From positions 1-14,396 of the forward strand of contig JASIBJ010000332.1 in assembly GCA_030045215.1 (NCBI GenBank): DNA of 14,396 bases, given 5' to 3'. Positions 7,384 to 14,396 of this stretch are shown here, in pieces; positions within the stretch are counted from its first letter, which is position 1; each line of letters begins with the position of its first letter. The notes below the pieces were generated by a model that did not search any database, had not been told where the DNA came from, and was given only the letters and a program-made list of their open reading frames with translations. Origin of the DNA: Streptosporangiaceae bacterium. GTDB taxonomy: Bacteria > Actinomycetota > Actinomycetes > Streptosporangiales > Streptosporangiaceae. A program made the translations under genes and the position numbers.

Positions 7384-7594
7384 CTCCCACGAGGGCCGGA
7401 ACTGCTTCCGCTACTGCCACCGCCGGCTGCGCCAGAACGGCTCGCGCTGCGAACTCAGTCTGTGCTGCCGCGACCTCGGCGTGCTTTTCGGCGATCTCGG
7501 CATGCCAGCGGGTGAGCACCAGCCAGAGCGGGATCCCTGCCCAGCAGCCGAAGAACAACAGCATCAGTGGAATATTGAACCAGAACCACCCCAC
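7361..7594 (-). CDS. small single-TM membrane protein (77 aa)
   Basis: GTG 7594 is preceded by GGGGAGGGG (7608-7600) with a 5-nt spacer, a strong ribosome site. Residues ~3-26 are a Trp/Phe-rich membrane segment (WFWFNIPLMLLFFGCWAGI), followed by a charged helix (RWHAEIAEKHAEVAAAQTEF) that could form a coiled coil, and an Ala/Val-rich tail. It has no signal-peptide cleavage site, so I expect an N-out or N-in anchored protein with a cytosolic or external helix. The next gene begins within or just after its 3' end, so the two are likely one transcript. Function unknown. Confidence 0.6.
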   Translation of the reverse strand: MGWFWFNIPLMLLFFGCWAGIPLWLVLTRWHAEIAEKHAEVAAAQTEFAARAVLAQPAVAVAEAVPALVGVVNPLAR

Positions 7595-7625
7595 GACGGC
7601 CCCTCCCCAGTAGTCGGCTTCGCGG

Positions 7626-7643
7626 GCGCCCGATACAGGGCGC
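7626..7643. promoter_or_regulatory. dyad GCGCCC-GATACA-GGGCGC
   Basis: Perfect 6-bp arms flank the asymmetric centre GATACA. It lies about 32 nt upstream of the GTG of the small membrane protein gene, in its expected promoter or leader, and contains the first copy of the direct repeat described separately. Confidence 0.5.
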
Positions 7644-7685
7644 TCACGTACATGGAGGACTCAGATGGGTGCCTGATACAGGGCG
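7628..7685. repeat. direct repeat pair GCC(C/T)GATACAGGGCG
   Basis: Copies at 7628-7642 and 7671-7685 are identical in 14 of 15 bases and offset by 43 bp (about four helical turns). Both lie upstream of the 77-aa gene. Spacing and position suggest binding sites for a regulator rather than chance. Confidence 0.5.
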
Positions 7686-7783
7686 TCTGATGCCAGAATG
7701 CACGCGAACGCAAACCGGGCCGCTCCTCCCAACGGTCACCATGAAGTTACGCATCCAGTCGCATGACCGGCATCGGTGATTTC

Positions 7784-7801
7784 CCTAGGTTCTGCCCTAG
7801 G
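7784..7801 (-). terminator. weak CCTAGG hairpin at the end of the LAL regulator gene
   Basis: CCTAGG (7784-7789) and CCTAGG (7796-7801) are each self-complementary and can pair over a 6-nt loop. The second copy overlaps the TAG stop of the regulator gene. An ACCG-GCAT-CGGT dyad at 7766-7777 follows in the direction of transcription. Neither has a T-tract, so termination here is only plausible. Confidence 0.25.
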
Positions 7802-10619
7802 CTTCGCTGCGGGGTGCCTGGCGAGGACGTATGCGGGCCGCCAGCTGATGCCGGTGGCTCACCCCCAGTTTGGCGAAGGCGCGTGCCAAGTGGTATTCGA
7901 CCGTCTTGGGGCTCAGATACAGCTGCTCGGCCGCCTCCCGGTTAGACAGCCCCGAGGCGACCAGCCGCGCCACCCGTAGCTCTTGGGTGGTCAAACCAGG
8001 CAGATCTGGATCCGCGTCGCCGCGCGGCCGCACGCCGAGCGCAGCGAGTTCGGCGATGGTGGCCTGGATGAACGGGTGGGCGGCGAGGCTGGAGAAGATA
8101 TCGTCCGCCGTCCGGATGGCGACAATCGCCAGTTTGCGCTGGCGCAGCCGCGATAGGCACCGGCCATGCTGGAGGTTCAGAAGCCCGCGGTGGAACGCAA
8201 AAGGCTCGCTAGCGGAGGCCTGGCACCCCTTCCGCAGCACCTGCTCCGCCTCCTCGAACTCCATGTGTGCCATGGCCAGCCAGCCCCGGAGCCAGGCCGC
8301 GTTGATCAGGGCCAAGGACTGGTTACGCTCGGTCGCGCGAGATTCGTACGCGAGGAGGACGCTTTCTGCATCGTTAAGCTGACCGGTCCGGATCAGCGCC
8401 CAGATTTGCAGCGGCCGCCACCAGAAGGCGGCCGGGTCGTCGTAGCAGTCGATCTCCGGCACGGCCAGTGCCAAGGCTGCGCCGCGGAGCACGTCGCCGG
8501 GCTCGTCCCTGGCGAACCCCAGGATAGTGCGCGCGGAGGAAGCAACGATCTCTGCGAAGCCTCCGAATGCGCGCGCCGCATCTTCTGCCGCCTCGACGTG
8601 GCCAGCGGCCGTCGCCCAGTCCCCGCGGCAGGCGGGAACCCTGGCTGCCACGCTGTGCACGATGGGCAGGTCGTAGTGGAGGTCCGCGTCGCGGGCCAGC
8701 GATACCGCCAGGTCGGCGTGGTCCCGGCAGTCGTCCCAGCGGCCTCGCCGGAACTCGGCCTCAGCGAGAAATGCCAGCGTCTGACCGGGAAACCGCACTT
8801 GCAGCCCGGCCCGGATCCGCCTTACCGCCACTCCCAGGTCTTCGATGGCCCCATACGGGTTACCAATCCAGAGCTTCACTGTCCCCCGATAGGCGAGCGA
8901 GCCGGTTTGCGGAGACGGCACCATCGCCGCGCGTTCGGGCAAGTCGCCGAACAGGCTGAGAGCCCTGTCGCCTTGCCCGCTGAGCGTGAGCTGCATGGCC
9001 CGCGTGCCGCGGACGGTCTCGTACCACGGTTCGCTGCCCGTGGCGCTTTCCAGGGCGCGGTCTAGCCACATCGTGGACGCCGTGAATGAGCCGGACATGC
9101 CCAGCAGCATGCCGAGCCCGATCGCTGCGTCCTGGCCAGCAGCCTTATCCTCGGCTGGATCGTGAGCATCCCAGGCTGACTGGAGCAGGACTCGCGCATC
9201 GGCCGGCCGCCCCGCGAGCAACGCGAGCTGGCCGAGAGCCGCGTCCCTCCGGGCGCTGACGGGAAGCAACTCGACCGTCGGCCGCGCGGTCTCGGCATGG
9301 CCGACATCGGCCGCCCGGACCAGCAGCTCAAACGACGACAGCATGCGCTCGGCACGCTGCGGTCCGGCCTCGGATACCGTGGCCGCCTGCTGCAGGTACC
9401 GGGCGGCGAGGCGGAGGTTCCCGGCGGATATCGCCTCGTCGCCCGCGCGTTCAAGATCAGATGCAAGCGCGCGGTCGACGCCGGTCGCCGCCGCGAACCT
9501 GTGGGCGAGCGAGTGCTCACCGCCCGAGACTGCAGCGGCACGCAGGTGGAGGGCCCGCCGCTCCTCTGCCCCGAGTTGGCCATACACCGCCTGGCGGACG
9601 AGCGGGTGCGGGAAGGAAAGCCTCCAGCCTGACGGCGTTTCTTCCTCGAGCAGGATGCCCGCCCTTTCGGCTTCGCCGAGTGCCGCCGCCGGGCCCGTTG
9701 CACACGCCGCCGGGTCCGGCGATCCCGCCACCGCGGCCACGTCGACGAGCGTGCTGTGCTCCCCGAGCACTGCCGCCGCCGCCGCCAGGTCGCGCGCAGC
9801 CGAAGAGAGGGCGCCCAGGCGGAGACGAATCACGTCCGCAAGAGACCGGGGCGCGCGCAGCATCCCGTGGACGTCGTTCAGCGCGTCGTCGGTTAGTTCG
9901 GCCAGAAGCTCACGGGTGAGCAGCGGGTTGCCGGCCGTGAATCGCCGCAGTCTGCGGAAAGCCCGGTCGGAGAGCTGAGTGCGCCCAAGGGCCCGGCACA
10001 GCATTCCGAGCTCCTCCTCGCCGAGCCCGCCAAGCATGAGCCGGGTGGAGCGGCGGTCGCTGCTGACGAAGCGCTCCCACCCCTCGCCAAGCGACGAGGT
10101 CCCGCCTAGCCGGCACGTGAGGATTACGAGCACACGGTCGGCGGTGAGCCGCCTGCACGCGAAGAGCAGCGAGCGCGCGGACGGCGGGTCAACCCACTGC
10201 AGGTCCTCGATCACCACCGCGACCGTCTCGTCTCCCTGCAGGGAGGAGATCATTTCCAGCAGCTCTACGCCGACCTTCAGCGGATCCGCGTCCACGCTCA
10301 GGCCGTGGGACAGGAGCTGGAGGTCCGCCAGCACGTCGGCGGAAAGGGAGACCGCCTGAGCCCTCAACTGGTCGACCAAGCCGTACGGCAAATACGTCTC
10401 GGCTTCGTCGCCGCTGGCGGTAACGACCGGCACGCTCGGCTGGCCACCGAGGAACTCGGAGATAAGCGACGACTTGCCGACGCCGGCCTCACCCTCGATC
10501 AGGACGACTTGCGGGTCGCCCGCGCGCGCCGCGACCAGCGCGGCACCGAGCGCGGCCAGCTCCGGCCCGCGGCCGACGAATACCCGCTTCGGGCGCACTT
10601 GCGTCCGAACACCGTCCAT
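7797..10619 (-). CDS. LAL-family LuxR transcriptional regulator
   Basis: 940 aa from ATG 10619, with a GGTGGGGA-type site just upstream. The N-terminal AAA/STAND module carries FVGRGPE at 14-20, Walker A GEAGVGKS 43-50 and Walker B VAVVIEDLQWVD 133-144, with an LTCRLGG sensor-like motif after it. A long Ala/Leu-rich middle of helical, TPR-like repeats follows. The C-terminus ~873-932 is a LuxR (GerE) HTH: LTTQELRVARLVASGLSNRE, then LYLSPKTVEYHL and LGVSHRHQLA. Length and domain order are those of large ATP-binding LuxR (MalT-like) activators, which bind ATP and an inducer and then activate target promoters. In actinomycetes many control secondary metabolism or sugar use; the target here is not evident. 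It is transcribed away from the S8-like gene, with a 473-bp shared upstream region. Confidence 0.93.
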   Translation of the reverse strand: MDGVRTQVRPKRVFVGRGPELAALGAALVAARAGDPQVVLIEGEAGVGKSSLISEFLGGQPSVPVVTASGDEAETYLPYGLVDQLRAQAVSLSADVLADLQLLSHGLSVDADPLKVGVELLEMISSLQGDETVAVVIEDLQWVDPPSARSLLFACRRLTADRVLVILTCRLGGTSSLGEGWERFVSSDRRSTRLMLGGLGEEELGMLCRALGRTQLSDRAFRRLRRFTAGNPLLTRELLAELTDDALNDVHGMLRAPRSLADVIRLRLGALSSAARDLAAAAAVLGEHSTLVDVAAVAGSPDPAACATGPAAALGEAERAGILLEEETPSGWRLSFPHPLVRQAVYGQLGAEERRALHLRAAAVSGGEHSLAHRFAAATGVDRALASDLERAGDEAISAGNLRLAARYLQQAATVSEAGPQRAERMLSSFELLVRAADVGHAETARPTVELLPVSARRDAALGQLALLAGRPADARVLLQSAWDAHDPAEDKAAGQDAAIGLGMLLGMSGSFTASTMWLDRALESATGSEPWYETVRGTRAMQLTLSGQGDRALSLFGDLPERAAMVPSPQTGSLAYRGTVKLWIGNPYGAIEDLGVAVRRIRAGLQVRFPGQTLAFLAEAEFRRGRWDDCRDHADLAVSLARDADLHYDLPIVHSVAARVPACRGDWATAAGHVEAAEDAARAFGGFAEIVASSARTILGFARDEPGDVLRGAALALAVPEIDCYDDPAAFWWRPLQIWALIRTGQLNDAESVLLAYESRATERNQSLALINAAWLRGWLAMAHMEFEEAEQVLRKGCQASASEPFAFHRGLLNLQHGRCLSRLRQRKLAIVAIRTADDIFSSLAAHPFIQATIAELAALGVRPRGDADPDLPGLTTQELRVARLVASGLSNREAAEQLYLSPKTVEYHLARAFAKLGVSHRHQLAARIRPRQAPRSEA

Positions 10620-10751
10620 TGGGTCCCCACCCCAGGCGCATCACACGGCGACCGCTAGATGCGCCCCCACTTGCACTCTGCGACGGTCCTCCCTCAGTGC
10701 CTCCTTGCGGGTCATTCGGCACTGCTTGTACATGGTAAGACGCGGAATGGC

Positions 10752-10770
10752 TGCCGTCAGCACTACGGCA
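10752..10770. promoter_or_regulatory. dyad TGCCGT-N7-ACGGCA
   Basis: Perfect 6-bp arms separated by CAGCACT, centred about 140 bp upstream of the ATG of the LAL regulator gene. Size and spacing fit a dimeric regulator site, either for activation of the LAL gene or for a divergent promoter. Confidence 0.4.
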
Positions 10771-10993
10771 CTCAGGTCGGCCAAAAGTACGTGCCACACT
10801 CGGGTCGGCCCACCCGCGCGGCCTGTCGCGCGGCGGCGTCGCATCCGGCCGCAGGGGAAGTTTCGGAGGGGTGACGCTCCCGTCAGTCCCCCCATCGCGC
10901 TCTGTCGCAGGTCCTTTACCTGCCTCAATGTCCTGTTCTGGGTGCTCTCAATTACCGTGTGCTAGCGCTAAGTATCGTGATCAAAAATTTATG

Positions 10994-11009
10994 CATCTAA
11001 AAATAGATG
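10994..11009. promoter_or_regulatory. AT-rich dyad CATCTA-AAAA-TAGATG
   Basis: A perfect 16-bp inverted repeat inside an approximately 50-bp AT-rich island that stands out strongly from the GC-rich surroundings. It lies 85 nt before the ATG of the S8-like gene, where promoter and operator are expected. Confidence 0.5.
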
Positions 11010-11056
11010 AACCGAAAGGGCACCTGTTACCGTCGCGGATTGGGGTCACCACGCGC

Positions 11057-11072
11057 GCGGCAAGGTTGCCGC
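11057..11072. promoter_or_regulatory. palindrome GCGGCAAGGTTGCCGC before the S8-like gene
   Basis: 7-bp arms around 2 central bases, 8 nt upstream of the GAGGAG ribosome site (11081-11086). As RNA it would fold with a 4-nt AGGT loop in the leader; as DNA it could be an operator. Confidence 0.4.
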
Positions 11073-11093
11073 CTGTCCTAGAGGAGCCTCCGA

Positions 11094-14000
11094 ATGCGAC
11101 GACCACTGTTGACGCGTCGGCCCGTAAGGAGACCAGGAAAGCGCTCCGTGTTGCTGGTTGGCGTAGCGGCGACCGCGCTCGCTGCCGCTCAGGTCGGCAC
11201 GGCGCTGGCTGCGCCCAGCGCGGCCAGCCCGCACCAGGCGGCACTGCAACCACTGACGAAGGCAGAGGCGGCCAAGCTGTCGGTCAATGTCGACAAGGCC
11301 GTGATTGTCTTCATGAAGAACCAGCCGGCCCTGGCGCCCCTCCACTCGGCCGCGATGACCTCCAGGTTCGCGACGATTGCTGCGAGCCAGGCCCCGCTAC
11401 TCAGCGAACTGCGTGAGACCCACGCGACTCACATCATCACCTACCAGTTGGTGAACTCGTTCGCTGCCACGGTGTCGGCGGGCGAGGAGGCGCGGCTTGA
11501 GGCCAACCCGGACGTGGCGAAGGTGATCCCGGACGAGGTCATCCAGGGCCCGACGGTGTCGCAGGCCGGCGCGGTCGGCACGGCCAAGTCGTCGCGGGTC
11601 AAGCCAATCGCCGGCGCCTGCCTCCCGCACGGCAAGGTCCAGCTTGAACCTGAGGCGCTGTCGCTGACCGGCGTGGACTCATCGAACCCGCACGCCAAGA
11701 CGGCCAGGTCGCTTGGCTTCACCGGCGCGGGCGTGACCGTGGCATATATCGCCGACGGCGTGGACCCGAACAACATCAACTTCAAGCGCAAGGACGGCAA
11801 GTCCGCGTTCTCGGTCTACGAGGACTTCACCGGCGACGGGACGAAGGGACCCAGCGGTGCAGGCGGAGAGGCGTTCGGCGACGCGAACACGATCGGCGGC
11901 CAGGGCCTGCACGTCTACAACGTGCAGAACTTCACCACCCAGGGCCTGACCGTCCCGTGCAACATCAGGATCGAGGGCGTGGCCCCCGGCGCCAGCATCG
12001 AGGGCCTGCGGGTCTTCGGCGTCACCAACAGCACCACGGAGTCGGCGTTCCTGGACGCGATCAACTACGCCACGGTCGTCCACCCGGCCAACGTGATCAA
12101 CGAGTCCTTCGGCGAGAACGGATTCCCCGACTCCAACACGACCGACGCGCTCAAGACCTTCGACGACGCGGCCGTCGCGCTCGGCATCACCGTCGTGGTC
12201 GCGGCCGGAGACTCCTCGTCCAGCAGCACGATCGGCTCGCCGGCCACCGACCCCGAGGTCATCTCGGCCGCCTCGACCACCGACCTGCGCTCGTTCGCGA
12301 TGACCAACTACGGCCAGGCTGACATGTTCGCCAAGGGCTGGCTGAACGACAACATATCGCCGCTCAGCTCGGGCGGTTTCGACGCCTATGGCAACACCGT
12401 GGACGTCGCGGCTCCGGGTGACTCGAGCTTCGCCTCTTGCTCGACCAACCTGTCGTTCTTCCCCGACTGCGAGAGCTGGGGTGGCAAGGCCGACGGACTC
12501 GAGCTCTTCGGCGGGACCAGCGAAGCCTCGCCGTGGACCGCAGGCATCGCGGCGCTGATTATCCAGGCGTACCGGAAGACTCACGGCGGTACCACGCCGT
12601 CGCCGGCCGTGGTCAAGCAGATCATCATGAGCACCGCGACCAGCCTCGGCGCGCCCGCCGACGAGCAGGGCACCGGCCTGGTCAACGCGTACAGCGCGGT
12701 CGAGCTCGCTGAGTCCTACGGGCTCTCTCACCGGGTCGGCAGCACGCTGCTGACCAACGTCGAAAGCGTGAGCCCAACCAATCCATCGCCACGGCAGGGC
12801 CAGATCAACGGCATCGGGAACCCAAACACCCTAGTCACGGCAAATGTTCAGGTCACGAACGCCGGCGCGAGCGGCCAGACCGTGCACGTGTCCGGCCAGA
12901 CGTTCGGCCCGGCGAACAACGTGCAGAACCTGAAGGTCACGCTGAGCAACTCCAAGAGCAAGAAGTTCGTGGACTCGTTCGGCTTCGTGAACAACTACAC
13001 CGAGACGCACTTCACCGTGCACTCAGGCGAGGCCAGGCTGGTGGCGTCGATCGCCTACCCGGCTGCGACGCTCAACTTCAACGCCGCAGTCAGGTTCGAC
13101 CTGATCACCCCCAGCGGCAAGCTGGCAATCGTGTCGGAGCCGCAGGGCACGAGTAACTTCACGACGACCGATGTGCTGCACCCGCAGGCCGGCCGCTGGA
13201 CCGCGGTCATCTACGACCAGACCGGGGGCGCGGAGGCCGGCACGACGGGCACCATCCGCTTCCAGGCGAGTACCGAGAAGCTGGTGTCGTTCGGTCACGT
13301 CAGCCCGTCGTCCTTCCACCTCGGCGCCGGCCAGACCGGCTCGTTCACCTTCACGGCGCGCACTCCGAGCAGCCCTGGCGACGCCGACGGGTCGGTCGAC
13401 ATCAACTCCGGCTCGATTGCGGTCACGCTCCGCAGCCTGGTCGACGTGGCCAGCGGCGGTGCCTTCAGTGGCACGCTGACCGGCGGTAACGGCCGCGACA
13501 ACCTGCCAGGGAACGGCCAGATCAACTACTACGAGTTCAACGTGCCGTCGGGCTCACCGAACGTGAGCGCGTCCGTCAACCTCACCAACGACGGTGAGCG
13601 GCAGATCAATGCCTACCTGGTCGACCCGGATGGCGAGATCGCCGGGTTCGGCTCGAACTATCAGCTGGCGGCGATCACCTCCACGGACGAGCTCGAGTTC
13701 AGCACGGGAACGCATATGGACGTCTACGCGGCCAACGCGATAGCCGGTACGTGGACGCTCGTGGTGGACTTCAACGACCCGGCGCTAGCCACGCCCAGCA
13801 CCGGGAACGAGGTCTCCCAGCGGTACTCCGGGCGGATTCAGCTCAGCTCGCTCGTCAGCGCCACCGCCACCGGGCTGCCGGACAGCGCGAGCACAACCTT
13901 GTCGAGCCCGGTGACCGTGCCGGTGACAATCACCAACCACGGCCAGTCCTCGGAGAACTTCTTCCTGGATCCGCGGCTGAACACCTCGACGGTCTACCCG

Positions 14001-14396
14001 CTCATCGGGGTGAACGCAACCGACGTGGCGGTTCCGCTCTCGGCCGGCTCGGAGCCGCCCGAGTGGCTCGTGCCAACCGAGACCACCGAGCTGGCTGCGT
14101 CGGCCAAGTCCAGCATTCCGATGACGTTTGACCTCGGCGAGTTCGACGATGACGCGGACCCGGACGTCGCGTCCTTCACGCCGGGCAGCACCGGAGGATC
14201 AACCACGCCGTCGCTGACCGTGACGGCAAGCGCCGGGTCGCTGTCGCCGGGCCTGTGGTCAGGCGCCCAGGCGCCAGCGGCAACGGACGGGTTCACGAAC
14301 CCGGACACCACCACCGGGACTGCCACGTTCACGGTGAACGCGGAGACCCAGACGTTCGACCCTGGCGCCTCGTCCACCGTCGGCGACTTCTGGCTC
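11094..14396 (+). CDS. secreted subtilase-like (S8) protein with I9 propeptide and atypical active site; 3' end outside window
   Basis: ATG 11094 follows GAGGAG (11081-11086) by 7 nt. The frame stays open for 1101 codons to the window edge. Residues 1-40 are a signal peptide (Arg-rich start, then LLVGVAATALAAAQVG, likely cut after GTALA). Residues ~68-152 look like an I9 propeptide (KAVIVFMKN, NSFAATVSAGEEARLEANPD). The subtilase-like part spans ~205-505: VAYIADGVD with Asp221, GGQGLHVYN at 268-276, GVAPGAS 295-301, NESFG 336-340, VVAAGDSSS with Asp373, and GGTSEASPW with Ser476. Canonical enzymes have HGTHVAG and GN where Gln270 and Asp373 stand, so the usual His and oxyanion Asn are missing. 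The remainder is beta-rich, with repeated AGRWTAVIY / AGTWTLVVDF strands typical of PPC- or Fn3-like domains. Similar actinobacterial proteins are annotated as S8 peptidases, as far as I recall. It is extracellular; whether it cleaves peptides is open. Confidence 0.88.
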   Translation, partial: MRRPLLTRRPVRRPGKRSVLLVGVAATALAAAQVGTALAAPSAASPHQAALQPLTKAEAAKLSVNVDKAVIVFMKNQPALAPLHSAAMTSRFATIAASQAPLLSELRETHATHIITYQLVNSFAATVSAGEEARLEANPDVAKVIPDEVIQGPTVSQAGAVGTAKSSRVKPIAGACLPHGKVQLEPEALSLTGVDSSNPHAKTARSLGFTGAGVTVAYIADGVDPNNINFKRKDGKSAFSVYEDFTGDGTKGPSGAGGEAFGDANTIGGQGLHVYNVQNFTTQGLTVPCNIRIEGVAPGASIEGLRVFGVTNSTTESAFLDAINYATVVHPANVINESFGENGFPDSNTTDALKTFDDAAVALGITVVVAAGDSSSSSTIGSPATDPEVISAASTTDLRSFAMTNYGQADMFAKGWLNDNISPLSSGGFDAYGNTVDVAAPGDSSFASCSTNLSFFPDCESWGGKADGLELFGGTSEASPWTAGIAALIIQAYRKTHGGTTPSPAVVKQIIMSTATSLGAPADEQGTGLVNAYSAVELAESYGLSHRVGSTLLTNVESVSPTNPSPRQGQINGIGNPNTLVTANVQVTNAGASGQTVHVSGQTFGPANNVQNLKVTLSNSKSKKFVDSFGFVNNYTETHFTVHSGEARLVASIAYPAATLNFNAAVRFDLITPSGKLAIVSEPQGTSNFTTTDVLHPQAGRWTAVIYDQTGGAEAGTTGTIRFQASTEKLVSFGHVSPSSFHLGAGQTGSFTFTARTPSSPGDADGSVDINSGSIAVTLRSLVDVASGGAFSGTLTGGNGRDNLPGNGQINYYEFNVPSGSPNVSASVNLTNDGERQINAYLVDPDGEIAGFGSNYQLAAITSTDELEFSTGTHMDVYAANAIAGTWTLVVDFNDPALATPSTGNEVSQRYSGRIQLSSLVSATATGLPDSASTTLSSPVTVPVTITNHGQSSENFFLDPRLNTSTVYPLIGVNATDVAVPLSAGSEPPEWLVPTETTELAASAKSSIPMTFDLGEFDDDADPDVASFTPGSTGGSTTPSLTVTASAGSLSPGLWSGAQAPAATDGFTNPDTTTGTATFTVNAETQTFDPGASSTVGDFWL

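Larger units (their letters stand above)
10620..11093. other. divergent intergenic region, LAL regulator / S8-like gene
   Basis: No convincing gene lies in these 474 bases; short frames here lack coding character. It holds a 19-bp dyad (10752-10770), a stable hairpin TGACG-CTCC-CGTCA (10872-10885) with G-rich and C-rich flanks, the 8-bp palindrome TAGCGCTA (10963-10970), an AT-rich island at about 10965-11012, and a 16-bp palindrome near the downstream gene (11057-11072). I could not place a convincing -35/-10 pair for either gene. Confidence 0.6.

Noticed and set aside
6747..7796. Full integrative element (integrase, att sites, tRNA) around the small orphan genes
   Set aside because: No integrase, excisionase, transfer gene, tRNA or flanking direct repeat pair of att type was found in the window.
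10865..10892. G-rich/C-rich hairpin as a terminator
   Set aside because: Neither flanking gene is transcribed toward it, so a terminator role has no support; kept only as part of the intergenic description.
10871..11416. 181-codon frame starting in the intergenic region and running into the S8-like gene
   Set aside because: No ribosome site, no domain, and the coding signal and signal peptide belong to the frame starting at 11094.
11679..12731. 350-codon minus-strand open frame within the S8-like gene
   Set aside because: Antisense shadow caused by GC-rich codons; Val/Arg/Gly-rich and low complexity, while the plus frame has subtilase landmarks.

Overview
The window reads as chromosomal DNA of a GC-rich actinobacterium. 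The evidence is a strong G/C preference at third codon positions, GTG starts, and typical actinobacterial families: an XRE/NB-ARC/TPR regulator, a LAL-type LuxR regulator, an HTH protein with Clp-N domains and a large secreted S8-like protein. No rRNA, tRNA, CRISPR array, transposase or integrase is visible. I would not assign a genus from this alone.

Layout, left to right. (1) 1-774: 3' end of a multi-TM ABC exporter permease, closed by a strong GC hairpin. (2) 1025-3607: an 860-residue STAND-type regulator (XRE HTH, NB-ARC-like NTPase, TPR tail). (3) 3576-4166, minus: a YdeI/OmpD-associated (OmdA) protein whose 3' end overlaps the regulator by 32 nt. (4) 4266-5051, minus: an HTH protein with two Clp-N domains and no ATPase. 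(5) 5286-6746, plus: a DHA2 (EmrB/QacA-type) drug exporter, divergent from (4). (6) 6820-7594, minus: two small orphan genes, one encoding a single-TM protein, with a repeated GATACAGGGCG element upstream. (7) 7797-10619, minus: a 940-residue LAL-family LuxR regulator. (8) 11094 to the window end, plus: a secreted, propeptide-bearing subtilase-like protein of more than 1100 residues, cut by the window edge.

The most organised piece is 3576-6746. The Clp-N/HTH gene and the exporter share a 234-bp intergenic region that carries three 17-bp dyads of the form GTCAAC-N5-GTTGAC (the third has T at position 6). Two of the dyads sit exactly on the predicted -35 and -10 of the Clp-N gene, and that promoter places transcription start on the A of the ATG, so the mRNA should be leaderless. 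I infer an autoregulated, stress- or drug-responsive cassette (HTH/Clp-N protein, DHA2 exporter, OmdA-type protein). The individual families are known; the circuit is inference.

The second notable item is the secreted S8-like protein. Its fold landmarks are clear, but Gln270 occupies the catalytic His position and Asp373 the oxyanion Asn position. It is therefore either an inactive subtilase or one with an unusual catalytic arrangement. Upstream lies a 473-bp intergenic region with an AT-rich island and several perfect dyads.
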